Numbered from the stretch's first letter, positions 37,365-46,395 are shown. The stretch is 64,000 bases of DNA from Rhizobium sp. P40RR-XXII (GCF_012641405.1 NZ_JABAII010000017.1:83276-147275); one strand, 5' to 3'. A program made the numbers and translations. Notes: generated by a model not told the origin, from the sequence alone.

Positions 37365-38531
37365 ATGAGCTACCATGCGGATGTTGGAGTGGTCGGTCTG
37401 GGCGCCATGGGAAGTATGGCGGTCTGGCGGCTTGCCAAGCGTGGTGTCAGCGTTCTTGGATGGGATCGGTTCGCTCCGGGGCATGACCAGAGCGCCAGTG
37501 GCGGCGAAAGCCGGATATTCAGGACAGCCTACAAGGAGGGGCCGGCCTATGTCCCGCTGCTGATCAAGTCGCGGGAAATCTGGCGTGAGCTGGAGGGCGA
37601 AACAGGTGTCGATCTCCTGAACCTCATTGGCGCGCTGTCGATCGCCCACGAGGACAGCGTGTATATGCGCAACGTCATCGCCTCCTGCAGAAACTACGAG
37701 ATCGACCACGAAGTCCTCACCGCCGCGCAGGTCAAGGAGCGTTATCCGGTTCATACGCTGGATCGCGGCGAGGTCGCCGTTCTCGACCGCTGGGCCGGCT
37801 ATGTTCAGCCGGACCGGGCGACAATGACCGCCGCCCGCAGGGCCGAAGCGCTGGGTGCGGAACTGCATCGCTATACGCCGATCCGCGACATCCAGTTCGG
37901 TGCCGATGGCGCTACGGTTTACACGGATACGCGAGAATGGCGAGTCCGCAAGCTCATCCTGGCCATGGGCCCCTGGACACGCCACCTGTTGCCGGGCACC
38001 GCCGACAATCACAAGCTGGTTCGTATCGTGCTGGCCTGGTACCGCACGGAGAACGATGCGCAGTTTCGTTCCGACGTATTCCCCGTGCTACTGCGCCTTT
38101 CAGGCGGCCTCGATTTCTGCGCCTGGCCGATCATCGACGGCGGCATGATGAAGATCTCCCGCAACGGATCGCATGATGTATTCGAGGATGCCGCGAAGCT
38201 CGACCGCAACGTCAATCCGGAATGGTTCGTGCGCTGGCGGCGGATGATCAAGCAATACCTGCCCGGCGTCATACCTGACCCCGTCCGCATCGGTGCCTAC
38301 ATGGACAGCTGGACCGAGAGCGGCAATGCGGTCGTCGACGTCCATCCCGACTGCTCCAATCTCGTGACGCTCTACGGCTTTTCTGGTCATGGCTTCAAGC
38401 TGTCGCCTGTCTTCGGCGAGATCGCCGCGAAACTGGCGCTGGAGGAAAAGACGGACCACGACCTGTCGATCTTCAGGTCGCCGAAGTTAGGGCCGTTCGG
38501 CGCCATTCCACTGGACGCGATCGCGCCATGA
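37365..38531 (+). CDS. N-methyltryptophan oxidase/monomeric sarcosine oxidase-like flavoprotein
   Basis: A 388-residue FAD protein. The N-terminal dinucleotide site is VGVVGLGAMGSMAVWRLA, followed by SASGGESRIFRTAY, which matches the SolA/MSOX family (residues about 5-65). The ending YGFSGHGFKLSPVFGEIAAKLA is also characteristic. In MSOX and SolA a Cys in a CxY motif binds FAD covalently. Here the matching stretch reads RIGAYMDSW, so that Cys is missing and the flavin is probably held non-covalently or the activity differs. It lies 68 bp after the transporter ATPase, so it likely oxidises the imported secondary amine or N-alkyl amino acid. Substrate inferred only in class. Confidence 0.9.
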   Translation: MSYHADVGVVGLGAMGSMAVWRLAKRGVSVLGWDRFAPGHDQSASGGESRIFRTAYKEGPAYVPLLIKSREIWRELEGETGVDLLNLIGALSIAHEDSVYMRNVIASCRNYEIDHEVLTAAQVKERYPVHTLDRGEVAVLDRWAGYVQPDRATMTAARRAEALGAELHRYTPIRDIQFGADGATVYTDTREWRVRKLILAMGPWTRHLLPGTADNHKLVRIVLAWYRTENDAQFRSDVFPVLLRLSGGLDFCAWPIIDGGMMKISRNGSHDVFEDAAKLDRNVNPEWFVRWRRMIKQYLPGVIPDPVRIGAYMDSWTESGNAVVDVHPDCSNLVTLYGFSGHGFKLSPVFGEIAAKLALEEKTDHDLSIFRSPKLGPFGAIPLDAIAP

Positions 38532-38562
38532 GCCGGCAGATACCATTCAAAGGGGACTTCAC

Positions 38563-39885
38563 GTGACTAAGTTCGCGCCGTTCGACGAATCCTATTGGTA
38601 CGCATCAGCCCAGCCCGCACCTGAGACGGGGCCGCTTGTCGGCGAGGCGACGGTCGACGTCTGCATCGTCGGCGCTGGATACACCGGCCTGACGACGGCC
38701 ATTGAACTCAGCCGCAAGGGTGTATCGGTGGCGCTGCTCGAACGGCGGGAAGCAGGTTATGGCGGCTCCGGACGCAACGCCGGCCATTGCAGCCCGACAT
38801 TTTCCTACTACACGCTTGAAAAGGTCCGCTCGCTGCTTGGCGAGCCCTGGGCGGAGCGCCTCATCCGACGCCAGACAAGGGCGGCAGACAAGGCAGGCGA
38901 ATATATCGCCCACTACGGCATAGATTGCGAATGGGTGCAGAACGGGCTGGTGATCGGCGCGATGCGGCCGGGCCATATTCCGGCCCTTGAGCACAAGACC
39001 GAAAGCTACAATGCCGTCGGCGCGAAGACACGCATGCTGGGTCGAGATGAAGCGATTGCTATTACCGGATCGCCCAGAATGCATGGTGGCTGGATCAACG
39101 AGGACGGCGCGCATCTTCATCCCCTGAAATACGCGCGTGGTCTGGCACGCGGGGCGATGTCCGAAGGCGCAGCACTTTATACCGGATCGCCTGCCAACAG
39201 GTGCGAACGGCAGGGAGCAAAGTGGAAGGTCATCAGCGACCGTGGTCATGTGATCGCCGACAAGGTGATTTTCGCGACCGGGGCCTATACGGTTGACGGC
39301 TGGCCAGACCTCGAGAAGAGCTACCGCATCCTGCCGATCTACGTCTGCGCCACGAACTGTCTTTCGGACCGCACCCGTGAGACCGTGCTGCCCGACAACA
39401 ATTCGATGATCGACGGGCGCGGCGATTTCTACTGCTACAAGTGGACGGCCGACAATCGCATTGTCGCCTCGATGTTCATCCTCGGCCAGCGCGGTCGCGA
39501 CCCCGCCTATACGAAGCGGGTGATGACCGACAAGCTGTTGTGGCTTCATCCGCAGATCACCGAGGAGGTCAGTTGGGACTATTACTGGTTCGGCGAACTC
39601 GACATGCAGTACCGCACCGTCCCGCGTCTCTACGGGCTGGCGCCTGGCGTCGTGGCGCTGACCGGTCTTTCCGGGCGCGGCGTGCCAACCGGGACGATGC
39701 TCGGCGGCATCCTTTCCGACTGGGCCATCGGCGTATCGGAAAGGGATCTCGACCTGCGCATCGAACCACTGCATCAGGCGCCGCGCTGGATGGACTACGC
39801 GCCAAGCTACAAGCTGCGCGAAATGCGGCTGGTCGACAATTTCATGAGCAAACGCGGCGGTATCGAACTGCCGCCTCATCACTGA
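38563..39885 (+). CDS. FAD-dependent oxidoreductase, PuuB/OrdL-like
   Basis: A 440-residue DAO-fold protein. The N-terminus ESYWYASAQPAPETGPL precedes the FAD site VCIVGAGYTGLTTAIELS, then GYGGSGRNAGHCSPTF, as in gamma-glutamylputrescine oxidases. The C-terminal motif is ALTGLSGRGVPTGTMLGGIL. These enzymes oxidise an amine or gamma-glutamyl amine to an aldehyde or keto product with release of hydrogen peroxide. It starts 31 bp after the preceding oxidase and is followed 15 bp later by the cupin remnant, so it belongs to the same operon. Confidence 0.9.
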   Translation: MTKFAPFDESYWYASAQPAPETGPLVGEATVDVCIVGAGYTGLTTAIELSRKGVSVALLERREAGYGGSGRNAGHCSPTFSYYTLEKVRSLLGEPWAERLIRRQTRAADKAGEYIAHYGIDCEWVQNGLVIGAMRPGHIPALEHKTESYNAVGAKTRMLGRDEAIAITGSPRMHGGWINEDGAHLHPLKYARGLARGAMSEGAALYTGSPANRCERQGAKWKVISDRGHVIADKVIFATGAYTVDGWPDLEKSYRILPIYVCATNCLSDRTRETVLPDNNSMIDGRGDFYCYKWTADNRIVASMFILGQRGRDPAYTKRVMTDKLLWLHPQITEEVSWDYYWFGELDMQYRTVPRLYGLAPGVVALTGLSGRGVPTGTMLGGILSDWAIGVSERDLDLRIEPLHQAPRWMDYAPSYKLREMRLVDNFMSKRGGIELPPHH

Positions 39886-39900
39886 GAGCAAGGACGCAAA

Positions 39901-40236
39901 ATGACGATTTTTCAGCGTATCGACGACGAGGCTGGCCGTAGCGAGGCGGCGATTGCCGCCAATGGCGCGCGATCCTATCGACGGATGATCTGGGTCGACG
40001 AGGGCGATGCGGACGCGGCAACGAAGGTCGCCGTCTGGGGTGCCGCGCCCGGCCTCTACACCTATCCGGCGCGACCGCTGGCCGAGAGTTTCATCGTCAT
40101 GGAAGGCTAGGCCGATTGCCAGGTCGCCGGCGAGGCTATCCGTCGTATCGGTCCCGGCGACATTGTCAACGTGCCGATTTCCCTTGAGGTGCTGAAGTCC
40201 TTCCGCAAGTTTGCGATGGTCGTGCCGAAAGGCTGA
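39901..40236 (+). pseudogene. Cupin-domain gene interrupted by one TAG codon
   Basis: From ATG 39901 the frame runs 69 codons (MTIFQRIDDEAG to FIVMEG) to TAG at 40108. It then continues in the same frame with ADCQVAGEAIRRIGPGDIV NVPI-type cupin sequence to TGA at 40234. The joined reading is a normal 110-residue cupin. A single base change (CAG or GAG to TAG) explains the stop. Cupins beside amine oxidases often act as small isomerases or regulators; similar (DUF861-like) cupins accompany such operons. It could still be made by readthrough, but loss of function is simplest. Confidence 0.8.
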
Positions 40237-40352
40237 TATCCCTCGCGCCGCGTCGATGAAACGCGGCAATCATCTGGTCGGATCGGGTGGTTGACCCCGT
40301 CCGGCCAAACTTAATCAGCAATACGCCGCGTGGCGATCAGCAGGAGCGCAGA

Positions 40353-41525
40353 GTGGAAAAGTTCGACGTTGCCGTCATCGGTGCGGGTATCAGCGGCGCC
40401 GCGACGGCTTATACATTGGCGAAAGCAGGCGCCAGTGTCGCCGTGATCGACCGGTTCGGGCCGGCGGCGATGGCCTCCGGTTGGACACTCGCCGGCGTTC
40501 GCCAGTCAGGTCGCGATCCCGCCGAGCTGCCATTGGCAATGGAAGCAATCGAGATCTGGCAGACGCTGCACCAGGAGCTCGGTGCCCCAACCCACTACCG
40601 GCGCAAGGGAAATCTGCGCCTTGCTCGCAATGCGGAGGAATACGAGCAGATCCGCACCATGGTGCGCGGGCAGCGAGAGTTGGGGCTCGACCTGACCTTC
40701 CTCGCCAGCAATGACGATGTGCGCGCCATTGCTCCGGCGGTTTCTCCGACGATACTCGGCGCTTCCTTCTGCGCGAGCGATGGTCATGCCGATCCGCAAG
40801 CGACAAGTGCCGCCTATATGGGGATGCTCGATCGTCTTGGCGTGACGCGTATCATGGCGGAAGCCGTCGAAGCGATCGAGGTTTCGGGCGGAAAGGTGTG
40901 CGGCGTGCGAACTGTCGAGCGCCGGATCGCCGCCGACGGCGTCGTGCTGGTCGCCGGCGTCATGGGGAATGAATTGCTGAAGCCACTGGGCGTGCGGGTG
41001 CCGATCGAGACGCCGATGGTCGCTGTCATCCGCAGCGTTCCGATCCCTCCGGTTCTGGAACAGGTGATCGGCGTTTCCGGCGGCGACTGGGCCGGGCGCC
41101 AGGAGGCAAGTGGCCGTTTACGGATCACCAGTGGGGCGCTGCCCTGGGGCGGAGCGATGGAAATCATGGAAACTGCGGCCGGTGCCCGGCCGGTCATTCG
41201 CCCGCCGCTATCGAGCCTGCGCGAAATCATCGAGAAGCTGGCTTTCCTGCTGCCGGGTCTCGACGCGACGCCGATCGAGGAATGCTGGGCCGGGCTTCTC
41301 GACTTGACGCCCGATGCCGTCCCGGTCCTCGATCATGTGCCCGGCGTCGAGGGCCTCGTCGTCGGCATGGGTTTTTCCGGCCACGGTTTCTGCCTCGGCC
41401 CGGTGACCGGGAAGATCCTTGCTGATCTCGTCAGCGGCCGGTCGCCGTTGCATGATCTGTCGGCATTTCGCTCTGACCGTTTTTCCACCACCCCGGCCGC
41501 TGGTCGCCTCGAGCTTCACGGCTAG
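40353..41525 (+). CDS. FAD-binding amino-acid/sarcosine oxidase-like protein (DAO family)
   Basis: The GTG at 40353 has AGGAG six bases upstream and starts directly before the FAD site (EKFDVAVIGAGISGAATAYTLA). The upstream frame from 40287 is not protein-like. About 390 residues. MASGWTLAGVRQSGRDPAELPLA is the usual segment after the first alpha-helix, and the C-terminus has VVGMGFSGHGFCLGPVTGKI. It resembles the beta subunit of heteromeric sarcosine oxidase and opine oxidase B subunits. It is probably cytoplasmic. It is the third flavoprotein of the operon. Confidence 0.88.
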   Translation: MEKFDVAVIGAGISGAATAYTLAKAGASVAVIDRFGPAAMASGWTLAGVRQSGRDPAELPLAMEAIEIWQTLHQELGAPTHYRRKGNLRLARNAEEYEQIRTMVRGQRELGLDLTFLASNDDVRAIAPAVSPTILGASFCASDGHADPQATSAAYMGMLDRLGVTRIMAEAVEAIEVSGGKVCGVRTVERRIAADGVVLVAGVMGNELLKPLGVRVPIETPMVAVIRSVPIPPVLEQVIGVSGGDWAGRQEASGRLRITSGALPWGGAMEIMETAAGARPVIRPPLSSLREIIEKLAFLLPGLDATPIEECWAGLLDLTPDAVPVLDHVPGVEGLVVGMGFSGHGFCLGPVTGKILADLVSGRSPLHDLSAFRSDRFSTTPAAGRLELHG

Positions 41526-41589
41526 GTACCCCACTCGCCGAAACATCCCTCAATCCGCAGAGCCTGCGAATCACGGAGCCCTATCGAAA

Positions 41590-42921
41590 ATGCCCGGTCC
41601 TTATGTCGTCCCGTTCCATGGAGACGCAGACCTTCCTGAGAAGGTCGATGTCGTCGTCATTGGTGGCGGTATCATCGGAGCGTCGACGACGCTCGAGCTT
41701 ACCGAACGCGGCCTGAAAGTTGCCTTGTGCGAGAAGGGTGGCATCGGTCATGAACAGTCCAGCCGCAACTGGGGCTGGGTCCGGATCACCCGCCGCGACC
41801 CACGCGAAGTTCCGCTGATGGCGGAGGCGTTGCGCATGTGGCCGGGCCTAAACGAAAATCTTGGCCGCGATGTCGGATACAGCCGCGCCGGGATCACCTT
41901 CGCCTGCCTGACGGACAAAGAGGTGGAGGATCATCGCAACTGGATGAAGAACCTCGAAGGCTACCAGCTCGATACGCGGATGCTGACCGCCGAGGAGTTC
42001 ACGGCGATGAACCCGGGATCTCGGCTGGACGTCAAGGGTGCGCTGTATACCGCCATCGATGGGCGGGCCGAACCGCAGCGGGCGGCCCCAGCGATCGCCG
42101 AGGGCGCACGCGACCGCGGCGCGCATGTGCTCACCGAATGTGCGGTGCGCGGCATCGACCTGAAGGCCGGCAAGGTCTGCGGCGTCTTCACCGAACGAGG
42201 CTACATCGCCTGTGACGCCGCTGTGCTTGCCGGCGGCGCCTGGTCGAGCCTGTTTGCCGGCAATGCCGGCATCCGGCTGCCACAGCTCAAGGTCACGAAT
42301 TCGGTGATCCGTACCAAGCCCCTCGAAAACGGGCCGGAATCGGCGATCTGGACGAATGGTTTTGCCATCCGCAAGCGCCAGGACGGCGGCTACACGGTCG
42401 CCAATGGCTTCGAAAACATCGTCGACATCACTCCTGACAGCTTTCGGTTCTTGCGCGACTTCTTGCCTGCGCTCGGCGCCGAATGGCGGTCGCTCATATT
42501 GCGGGCGGGCATGGGCTTCGTCGACGAAGCACGCATCGCCAGGAGATGGAAGATGGACGAGGCGTCGCCTTTCGAATATAACCGAGTCCTCGACCCCAAG
42601 CCCTCTTTTAACCTTCAGGACAAGGCGCTCGCGAACCTGCGCAAGGCGTTTCCGGCCTTCGAGAAGGCAGAGATCGCCCAGCGATGGGCGGGCAAGATCG
42701 ACGTCACGCCGGATGCGATACCAGTCATTTCGCCAGTCGAGCAGACGCCGGGCTTTTTCATCGCCACCGGTTTCTCCGGCCACGGGTTCGGCATCGGCCC
42801 TGCCGCCGGCAGGCTTATGGCAGATCTTATCACCGGCACGCCGCCGCTTGTCGACCCGCAGGATTTCAGATTCAGCCGCTTCAGCGATGGATCCAAGATC
42901 CGCATAATCAGCGGATTTTGA
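41590..42921 (+). CDS. FAD-dependent oxidoreductase, SoxB/OoxB-like
   Basis: The ATG at 41590 (MPGPYVVPFHGDADL) is preferred; the frame opens earlier inside the previous gene. About 443 residues. The FAD site is DVVVIGGGIIGASTTLELTE, then HEQSSRNWGWVRITRRDPRE. The C-terminus reads FIATGFSGHGFGIGPAAGRL. It is closely similar in layout to the previous protein and to opine oxidase B subunits, and the two could work as different subunits or on successive substrates. It is the last gene of the catabolic island. Confidence 0.88.
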   Translation: MPGPYVVPFHGDADLPEKVDVVVIGGGIIGASTTLELTERGLKVALCEKGGIGHEQSSRNWGWVRITRRDPREVPLMAEALRMWPGLNENLGRDVGYSRAGITFACLTDKEVEDHRNWMKNLEGYQLDTRMLTAEEFTAMNPGSRLDVKGALYTAIDGRAEPQRAAPAIAEGARDRGAHVLTECAVRGIDLKAGKVCGVFTERGYIACDAAVLAGGAWSSLFAGNAGIRLPQLKVTNSVIRTKPLENGPESAIWTNGFAIRKRQDGGYTVANGFENIVDITPDSFRFLRDFLPALGAEWRSLILRAGMGFVDEARIARRWKMDEASPFEYNRVLDPKPSFNLQDKALANLRKAFPAFEKAEIAQRWAGKIDVTPDAIPVISPVEQTPGFFIATGFSGHGFGIGPAAGRLMADLITGTPPLVDPQDFRFSRFSDGSKIRIISGF

Positions 42922-42960
42922 GAGCTGCACCAACGCGTAAAACCGCCGCGCGCAGCGGCG

Positions 42961-44048
42961 AGCGCCAAGCATCTCCATCGCGCGCTCGGTAAATGCCATT
43001 ATCCCGACGCCTTTTGCGCGGCTTTGTTGAACTCGCAGCCGATGGGCTTTTATGCGCCGGCCCAGATCATCGGCGACGCCCGTAAGCATGGTGTCGAAGT
43101 CCGGCCGGCCTGTATCAACCGGTCGAGATGGGACTGCACGCTGGAGCCGATCGACGGCAGCAACGCTCATGCCGTTCGCCTTGGCATGCGCATGGTCCAT
43201 GGCTTGCCCAGATCGATGCTGCTCGCATCGTGGCTGCGTGGGCCGATCACCCCTTCGACAGTATTGATGATCTGTGGCGGCGATCAGGCGTGCCGGCGGC
43301 GTCGCTGGTGGAGCTCGCCGAGGCGGACGCGTTTCTGTCGTCGCTCAAGCTGCAGCGCCGCGATGCGCTCTGGGCGATCAAGGCGCTGCGCGACGAGCCC
43401 TTGCCGCTCTTTGCGGCGGCCGCCAAGCGGGAGCGCAAAACAATCGCCGAGCAGCAGGAGCCTCAGGTCAGCCTTCGCCAGATGACAGAGGGGCATAACG
43501 TCATCCACGACTATAGCCATACGGGTCTGACGCTGCGCCAGCATCCGATCGCTTTCCTGCGCAAGGATCTCGCGTCACGCAATATCGTCACCTGCGAAGA
43601 GGCGATGTCATCTAGTGATCGCCGTTGGCTGATGACGGCAGGCCTTGTGCTGGTGCGACAGAAGCCGGGTTCGGCCAAGGGCGTCATGTTCCTGACCGTC
43701 GAGGACGAGACCGGACCGGCCAACGTCGTCGTCTGGCCAACACTCTTCGAGCGCCGCCGGCAGGTCGTGCTTGGATCCAGCATAATGGCGATCAATGGCC
43801 GCATCCAGCGCGAAGGCGAGGTCGTGCATCTAATCGCCCAGCAGCTTTTTGATTTGACCGCCGATCTCTCCGGTCTTGCCGATCGCGATGAGACGTTCAA
43901 GCTGCCGACCGGTCGCGGCGATGAATTCGCGCATGGGACGCCAGGGACGCCGGATTCACGGGAGCGGGCCGTGATGAAGGTGCGGGAGATTTATGAGCCT
44001 GATCGGCATATCGATACGTTGAAGGTGAAATCCAGGAATTTTCAGTGA
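42961..44048 (+). pseudogene. dnaE2: dnaE2 3' remnant (error-prone DNA polymerase III alpha-like)
   Basis: Frame 1 reads KCHYPDAFCAALLNSQPMGF with YAPAQIIGDARKHGVEVRPA and RWDCTLEPIDGSNAHAVRLG; it then loses sense near 43205. The match resumes in another frame: AQIDAARIVAAWADHPFDSI, DDLWRRSGVPAASLVELAEA and LRDEPLPLFAAAA, then the OB-fold-like HPIAFLRKDLASRNIVTCEE and KPGSAKGVMFLTVEDETGPA, ending at 44048. Intact DnaE2 has about 1,080 residues; only about the last 350 are present, so the palm and PHP parts are gone. There is one frameshift. No imuA or imuB is adjacent. It is a decayed copy of the mutagenic translesion polymerase. Confidence 0.88.
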
Positions 44049-44230
44049 GCGATGGTCGCCTTCAGCGCGACCTCCAAATATAGCTTGTGACATGCAGTGG
44101 ACGCGGTGTGTCCGATGGAGCCGGCAGCGGTACCGTCCATCACATGGAATCCGATAGCCTCTGGTTTCCACTCGGCGCGAAATCGAATAACATCTCTCGT
44201 TGTTGCAGATGGTTAAAGAGAGCATGAGGC

Positions 44231-44512
44231 ATGTCTATACAGCCGTTCTACTACGGGTTTACCAGGGCAGCTGCTTTAGGCGTTCTGATTATTTTTTCGT
44301 CCGTTTTCGTCGTTTCCTGCTCGACGATCGGCGGACATGGCGGTCAATCTCGCTCCGTAACCGCGAGCAAATCGAAAGATCCCGATAACGCCAAAGGCAA
44401 AGCGGCCGACCGCCGGCGATGGGAAGAGAGAGTCCAACGCGATAATCAGCTGGATCCAGGCGGGTCGGCACCGGGTTCCTATGGCTCTTTCGGTCCTCGC
44501 TTCAGCTGGTGA
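44231..44512 (+). CDS. Small putative lipoprotein
   Basis: A 93-residue protein. An N-terminal hydrophobic segment (RAAALGVLIIFSSVFVVSC) ends in a lipobox-like VVSC with Cys30, so it is probably lipid-anchored after signal peptidase II. The rest is hydrophilic and Gly/Ser/Lys rich (GKAADRRRWEERVQRDNQL, then GSYGSFGPRFSW). No domain is recognised. It is convergent with the DUF982 gene. Confidence 0.65.
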   Translation: MSIQPFYYGFTRAAALGVLIIFSSVFVVSCSTIGGHGGQSRSVTASKSKDPDNAKGKAADRRRWEERVQRDNQLDPGGSAPGSYGSFGPRFSW

Positions 44513-44554
44513 GCGATATGAAATAGCGCTCCGGAATGCGGGCGGCGAATAAAG

Positions 44555-44578
44555 AGGGCCGAAACTCTATCCGGCCCT
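44555..44578. terminator. Bidirectional hairpin between convergent genes
   Basis: AGGGCCG (44555-44561) pairs with CGGCCCT (44572-44578), with A/T-rich flanks on both sides. It lies between the lipoprotein gene and the DUF982 gene, which converge here. Confidence 0.55.
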
Positions 44579-44594
44579 TGATACGGTCGCTGAC

Positions 44595-44891
44595 TTAATT
44601 GTTGGAAACGTTGCTGTCTTTGGCGCGCCGAAAATGCATCGGCATATCCTCGATATCCGCCAGCTTTCCGTGCCGCTTGAGAAAGCGCCGGAAATTCTCC
44701 GCAATAACCGATACAGGCAATTCACGGTTCGCGGCCATTCTGCAGGCTTTCAACATTACCTCGTAGGTGAGATCCCGCTTTTCCTTCGGCCATTCGTCGA
44801 GAAAGTCGAAGACATCGTCCAGACCGGTGATTTCCTGGACAATGTATTTTCGCCGCGCGTAGAGCGGCCGGTCAAACAACTCGAGTGCCAT
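44595..44891 (-). CDS. DUF982 domain protein
   Basis: The ATG at 44891 follows a strong AAAGGAGGT; the preceding GTG at 44894 is also in frame. About 98 residues. The signature DUF982 region is WPKEKRDLTYEVMLKACRMA then AENFRRFLKRHG (about residues 34-73). DUF982 proteins are small, mostly found in Rhizobiales, often in many copies on plasmids; their function is unknown. No other domain is seen. Confidence 0.88.
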   Translation of the reverse strand: MALELFDRPLYARRKYIVQEITGLDDVFDFLDEWPKEKRDLTYEVMLKACRMAANRELPVSVIAENFRRFLKRHGKLADIEDMPMHFRRAKDSNVSNN

Positions 44892-45018
44892 CACGTACCT
44901 CCTTTCATGGCGTTGAGTGGAGGTGATTTAGGAGCGCTAAAAACCATCTTCAAGAAGGGGGATGTTGGAAGCTTTCGGGTGCCTGAGAGGCTCATCGTAT
45001 GGCGGCCCGGGAGGAGGT

Positions 45019-45252
45019 TTAGGTCATCCGTTTCAACAGCGCGATGAGGCTTTCCGTGTTTCGGTTGGCTTCGAGTGAGAGGAGCTGATTGTCCACCAAG
45101 TCGGCGATCGCAAGCAAGATCTCGCGCTCTGCCCATCCAGCCTCGACCGCAGAACCAAGCAAATCCCGAAAAGCGCCCTGCAGCGCGTCCTGGCAGCGGA
45201 TGTACCTGTCAGGATCGTCATCGGTCACGAAGGGTTGCGCGATATCGAACAT
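45019..45252 (-). CDS. Small hypothetical protein
   Basis: A 77-residue acidic protein from ATG 45252. It looks mainly helical (CQDALQGAFRDLLGSAVEAG, then EILLAIADLVDNQLLSLEAN). Similar short proteins occur in rhizobia, but I cannot name a family. It follows the pseudogene region on the same strand and precedes DUF982. Confidence 0.6.
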   Translation of the reverse strand: MFDIAQPFVTDDDPDRYIRCQDALQGAFRDLLGSAVEAGWAEREILLAIADLVDNQLLSLEANRNTESLIALLKRMT

Positions 45253-45371
45253 GCGCGGAAGGTGAACTGATTTGCCGCCTTTGGCAATCGAATATCACAT
45301 ATGGCTAAAGGAGGCGACCATATGGTTTGTAACCAGCACAGCCACGCCGCTTTACTTCAGGCCGCTCACAA

Positions 45372-45956
45372 TCAGGCGACTTTTGCCGCGAGCATTTCAT
45401 TGATGCAGTCTTCATTGCGCGCTTCCAACTGCTGCAGCGGGAACGCATTGATGAAGATGCGGATGTCGCATCGAGATCGGCGCCGGATTGGGTCCAGCCA
45501 GGCCCGCAATCGATTGGATTGCCGGCAAGATCTTCGACCTCAAAGAGGCCGCAGGTTTCACTGCCTCGTCGTCGATTGCAAGCTCAAGGATACCAAAACA
45601 TCTGCGTGCGTCTTTCCAGTAAACCGCAATCCGAAGGAATCGAATGCCAGACCAGTTACCGATCTCCGTCAGCAGCAAACCATGGACTTCGTCCGTGGAA
45701 ACTGGCTTTGGTTCATCCCAGTCAAGCTCGTCATCCAAAGTCGGATAGTTCATCACGTTTTCCAAGAGGTCGCGCATGACATCGACATGATGACGCATGT
45801 CACTCGACTTGCCGCGAAAGCTGGGAACACCATCTTTAAAAGTGTCGAAGGCGTGCCGGTTCAAATGGCCGACAAACTCATAGAGGGCCATCGCCTCGTC
45901 CGGTGTGATGCTGAGAAGGCATCTCTTGGCCTGGGCTCTCTCGAATATTCAAACAT
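45372..45956 (-). pseudogene. Frameshifted hypothetical gene
   Basis: The minus strand shows one protein split over several frames. Near the 5' end, LLSITPDEAMALYEFVGHLN leads into RHAFDTFKDGVPSFRGKSSD, DELDWDEPKPVSTDEVHGLL and CFGILELAIDDEA. Then another frame gives CGLFEVEDLAGNPIDCGPGW, and a third gives CDIRIFINAFPLQQLEARNE with a stop at 45372. The likely start is an ATG at 45956 that overlaps the end of the upstream gene. At least two frameshifts break it. The longest single frame (159 residues) covers only the middle. Function unknown. Confidence 0.5.
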
Positions 45957-46167
45957 TGCTCCCTCCTTCGCTGTCAAAGGTCGGAACCCAGCCACGGGTG
46001 AAGCCGACGCTCATTCCAGCCCCGCAAAGAGCTAGTTGGCCACGAACGAATTGCAGCTCGTTGAGCAAGGCGCCGATCGTGGCGTTAGCATCGCCCTCGA
46101 ACAGATCGAGTGCGGTATTCACCTGGTCGGGTTGTGGTTCATCTCTCTGAGTGGCTACGGCTGTCAT
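45949..46167 (-). CDS. Small hypothetical protein
   Basis: A 72-residue protein from ATG 46167. It contains ALDLFEGDANATIGALLNEL and FVRGQLALCGAGMSVGFTRG, a pattern I recognise as a recurring short rhizobial protein of unknown role. Its stop overlaps the likely start of the next, broken gene (ATGTTTGA), so they formed an operon. Confidence 0.6.
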   Translation of the reverse strand: MTAVATQRDEPQPDQVNTALDLFEGDANATIGALLNELQFVRGQLALCGAGMSVGFTRGWVPTFDSEGGSNV

Positions 46168-46395
46168 GAGGCAATCTCTTCCTGCACCCCCTAGAAGGGA
46201 GTTCCAAATGCGGATTCGTCGATATGGAATTGCGCGGCCGGTGACCGCTCCGGCAATTTGTTCTTATTATGTTCTCATTTGCGATTGAGTCAAGTACGCT
46301 TCGTTTCCTGGTGCCAAGACAGATGAGTCCGAGGGATCTTGGCACATGGCTCTCTGACCCTTCCGCAATCCGGCAGCCTGGCTTGTCTCGTGATA

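Noticed and set aside
38605..40269. 554-codon minus-strand frame opposite the PuuB-like oxidase
   Set aside because: The plus strand has an unmistakable FAD enzyme; the minus reading is Arg/His rich with no family.
41848..43200. 450-codon minus-strand frame opposite the last oxidase
   Set aside because: Shadow of a clear flavoprotein gene and of the dnaE2 remnant.
44985..45020. TPP-riboswitch-like CTGAGA motif
   Set aside because: Only the short CTGAGA was present; the other conserved TPP elements and a thiamine gene are missing.
45301..46035. 244-codon plus-strand frame
   Set aside because: The minus strand carries the more protein-like, acidic, partly overlapping reading; the plus frame has no domain.
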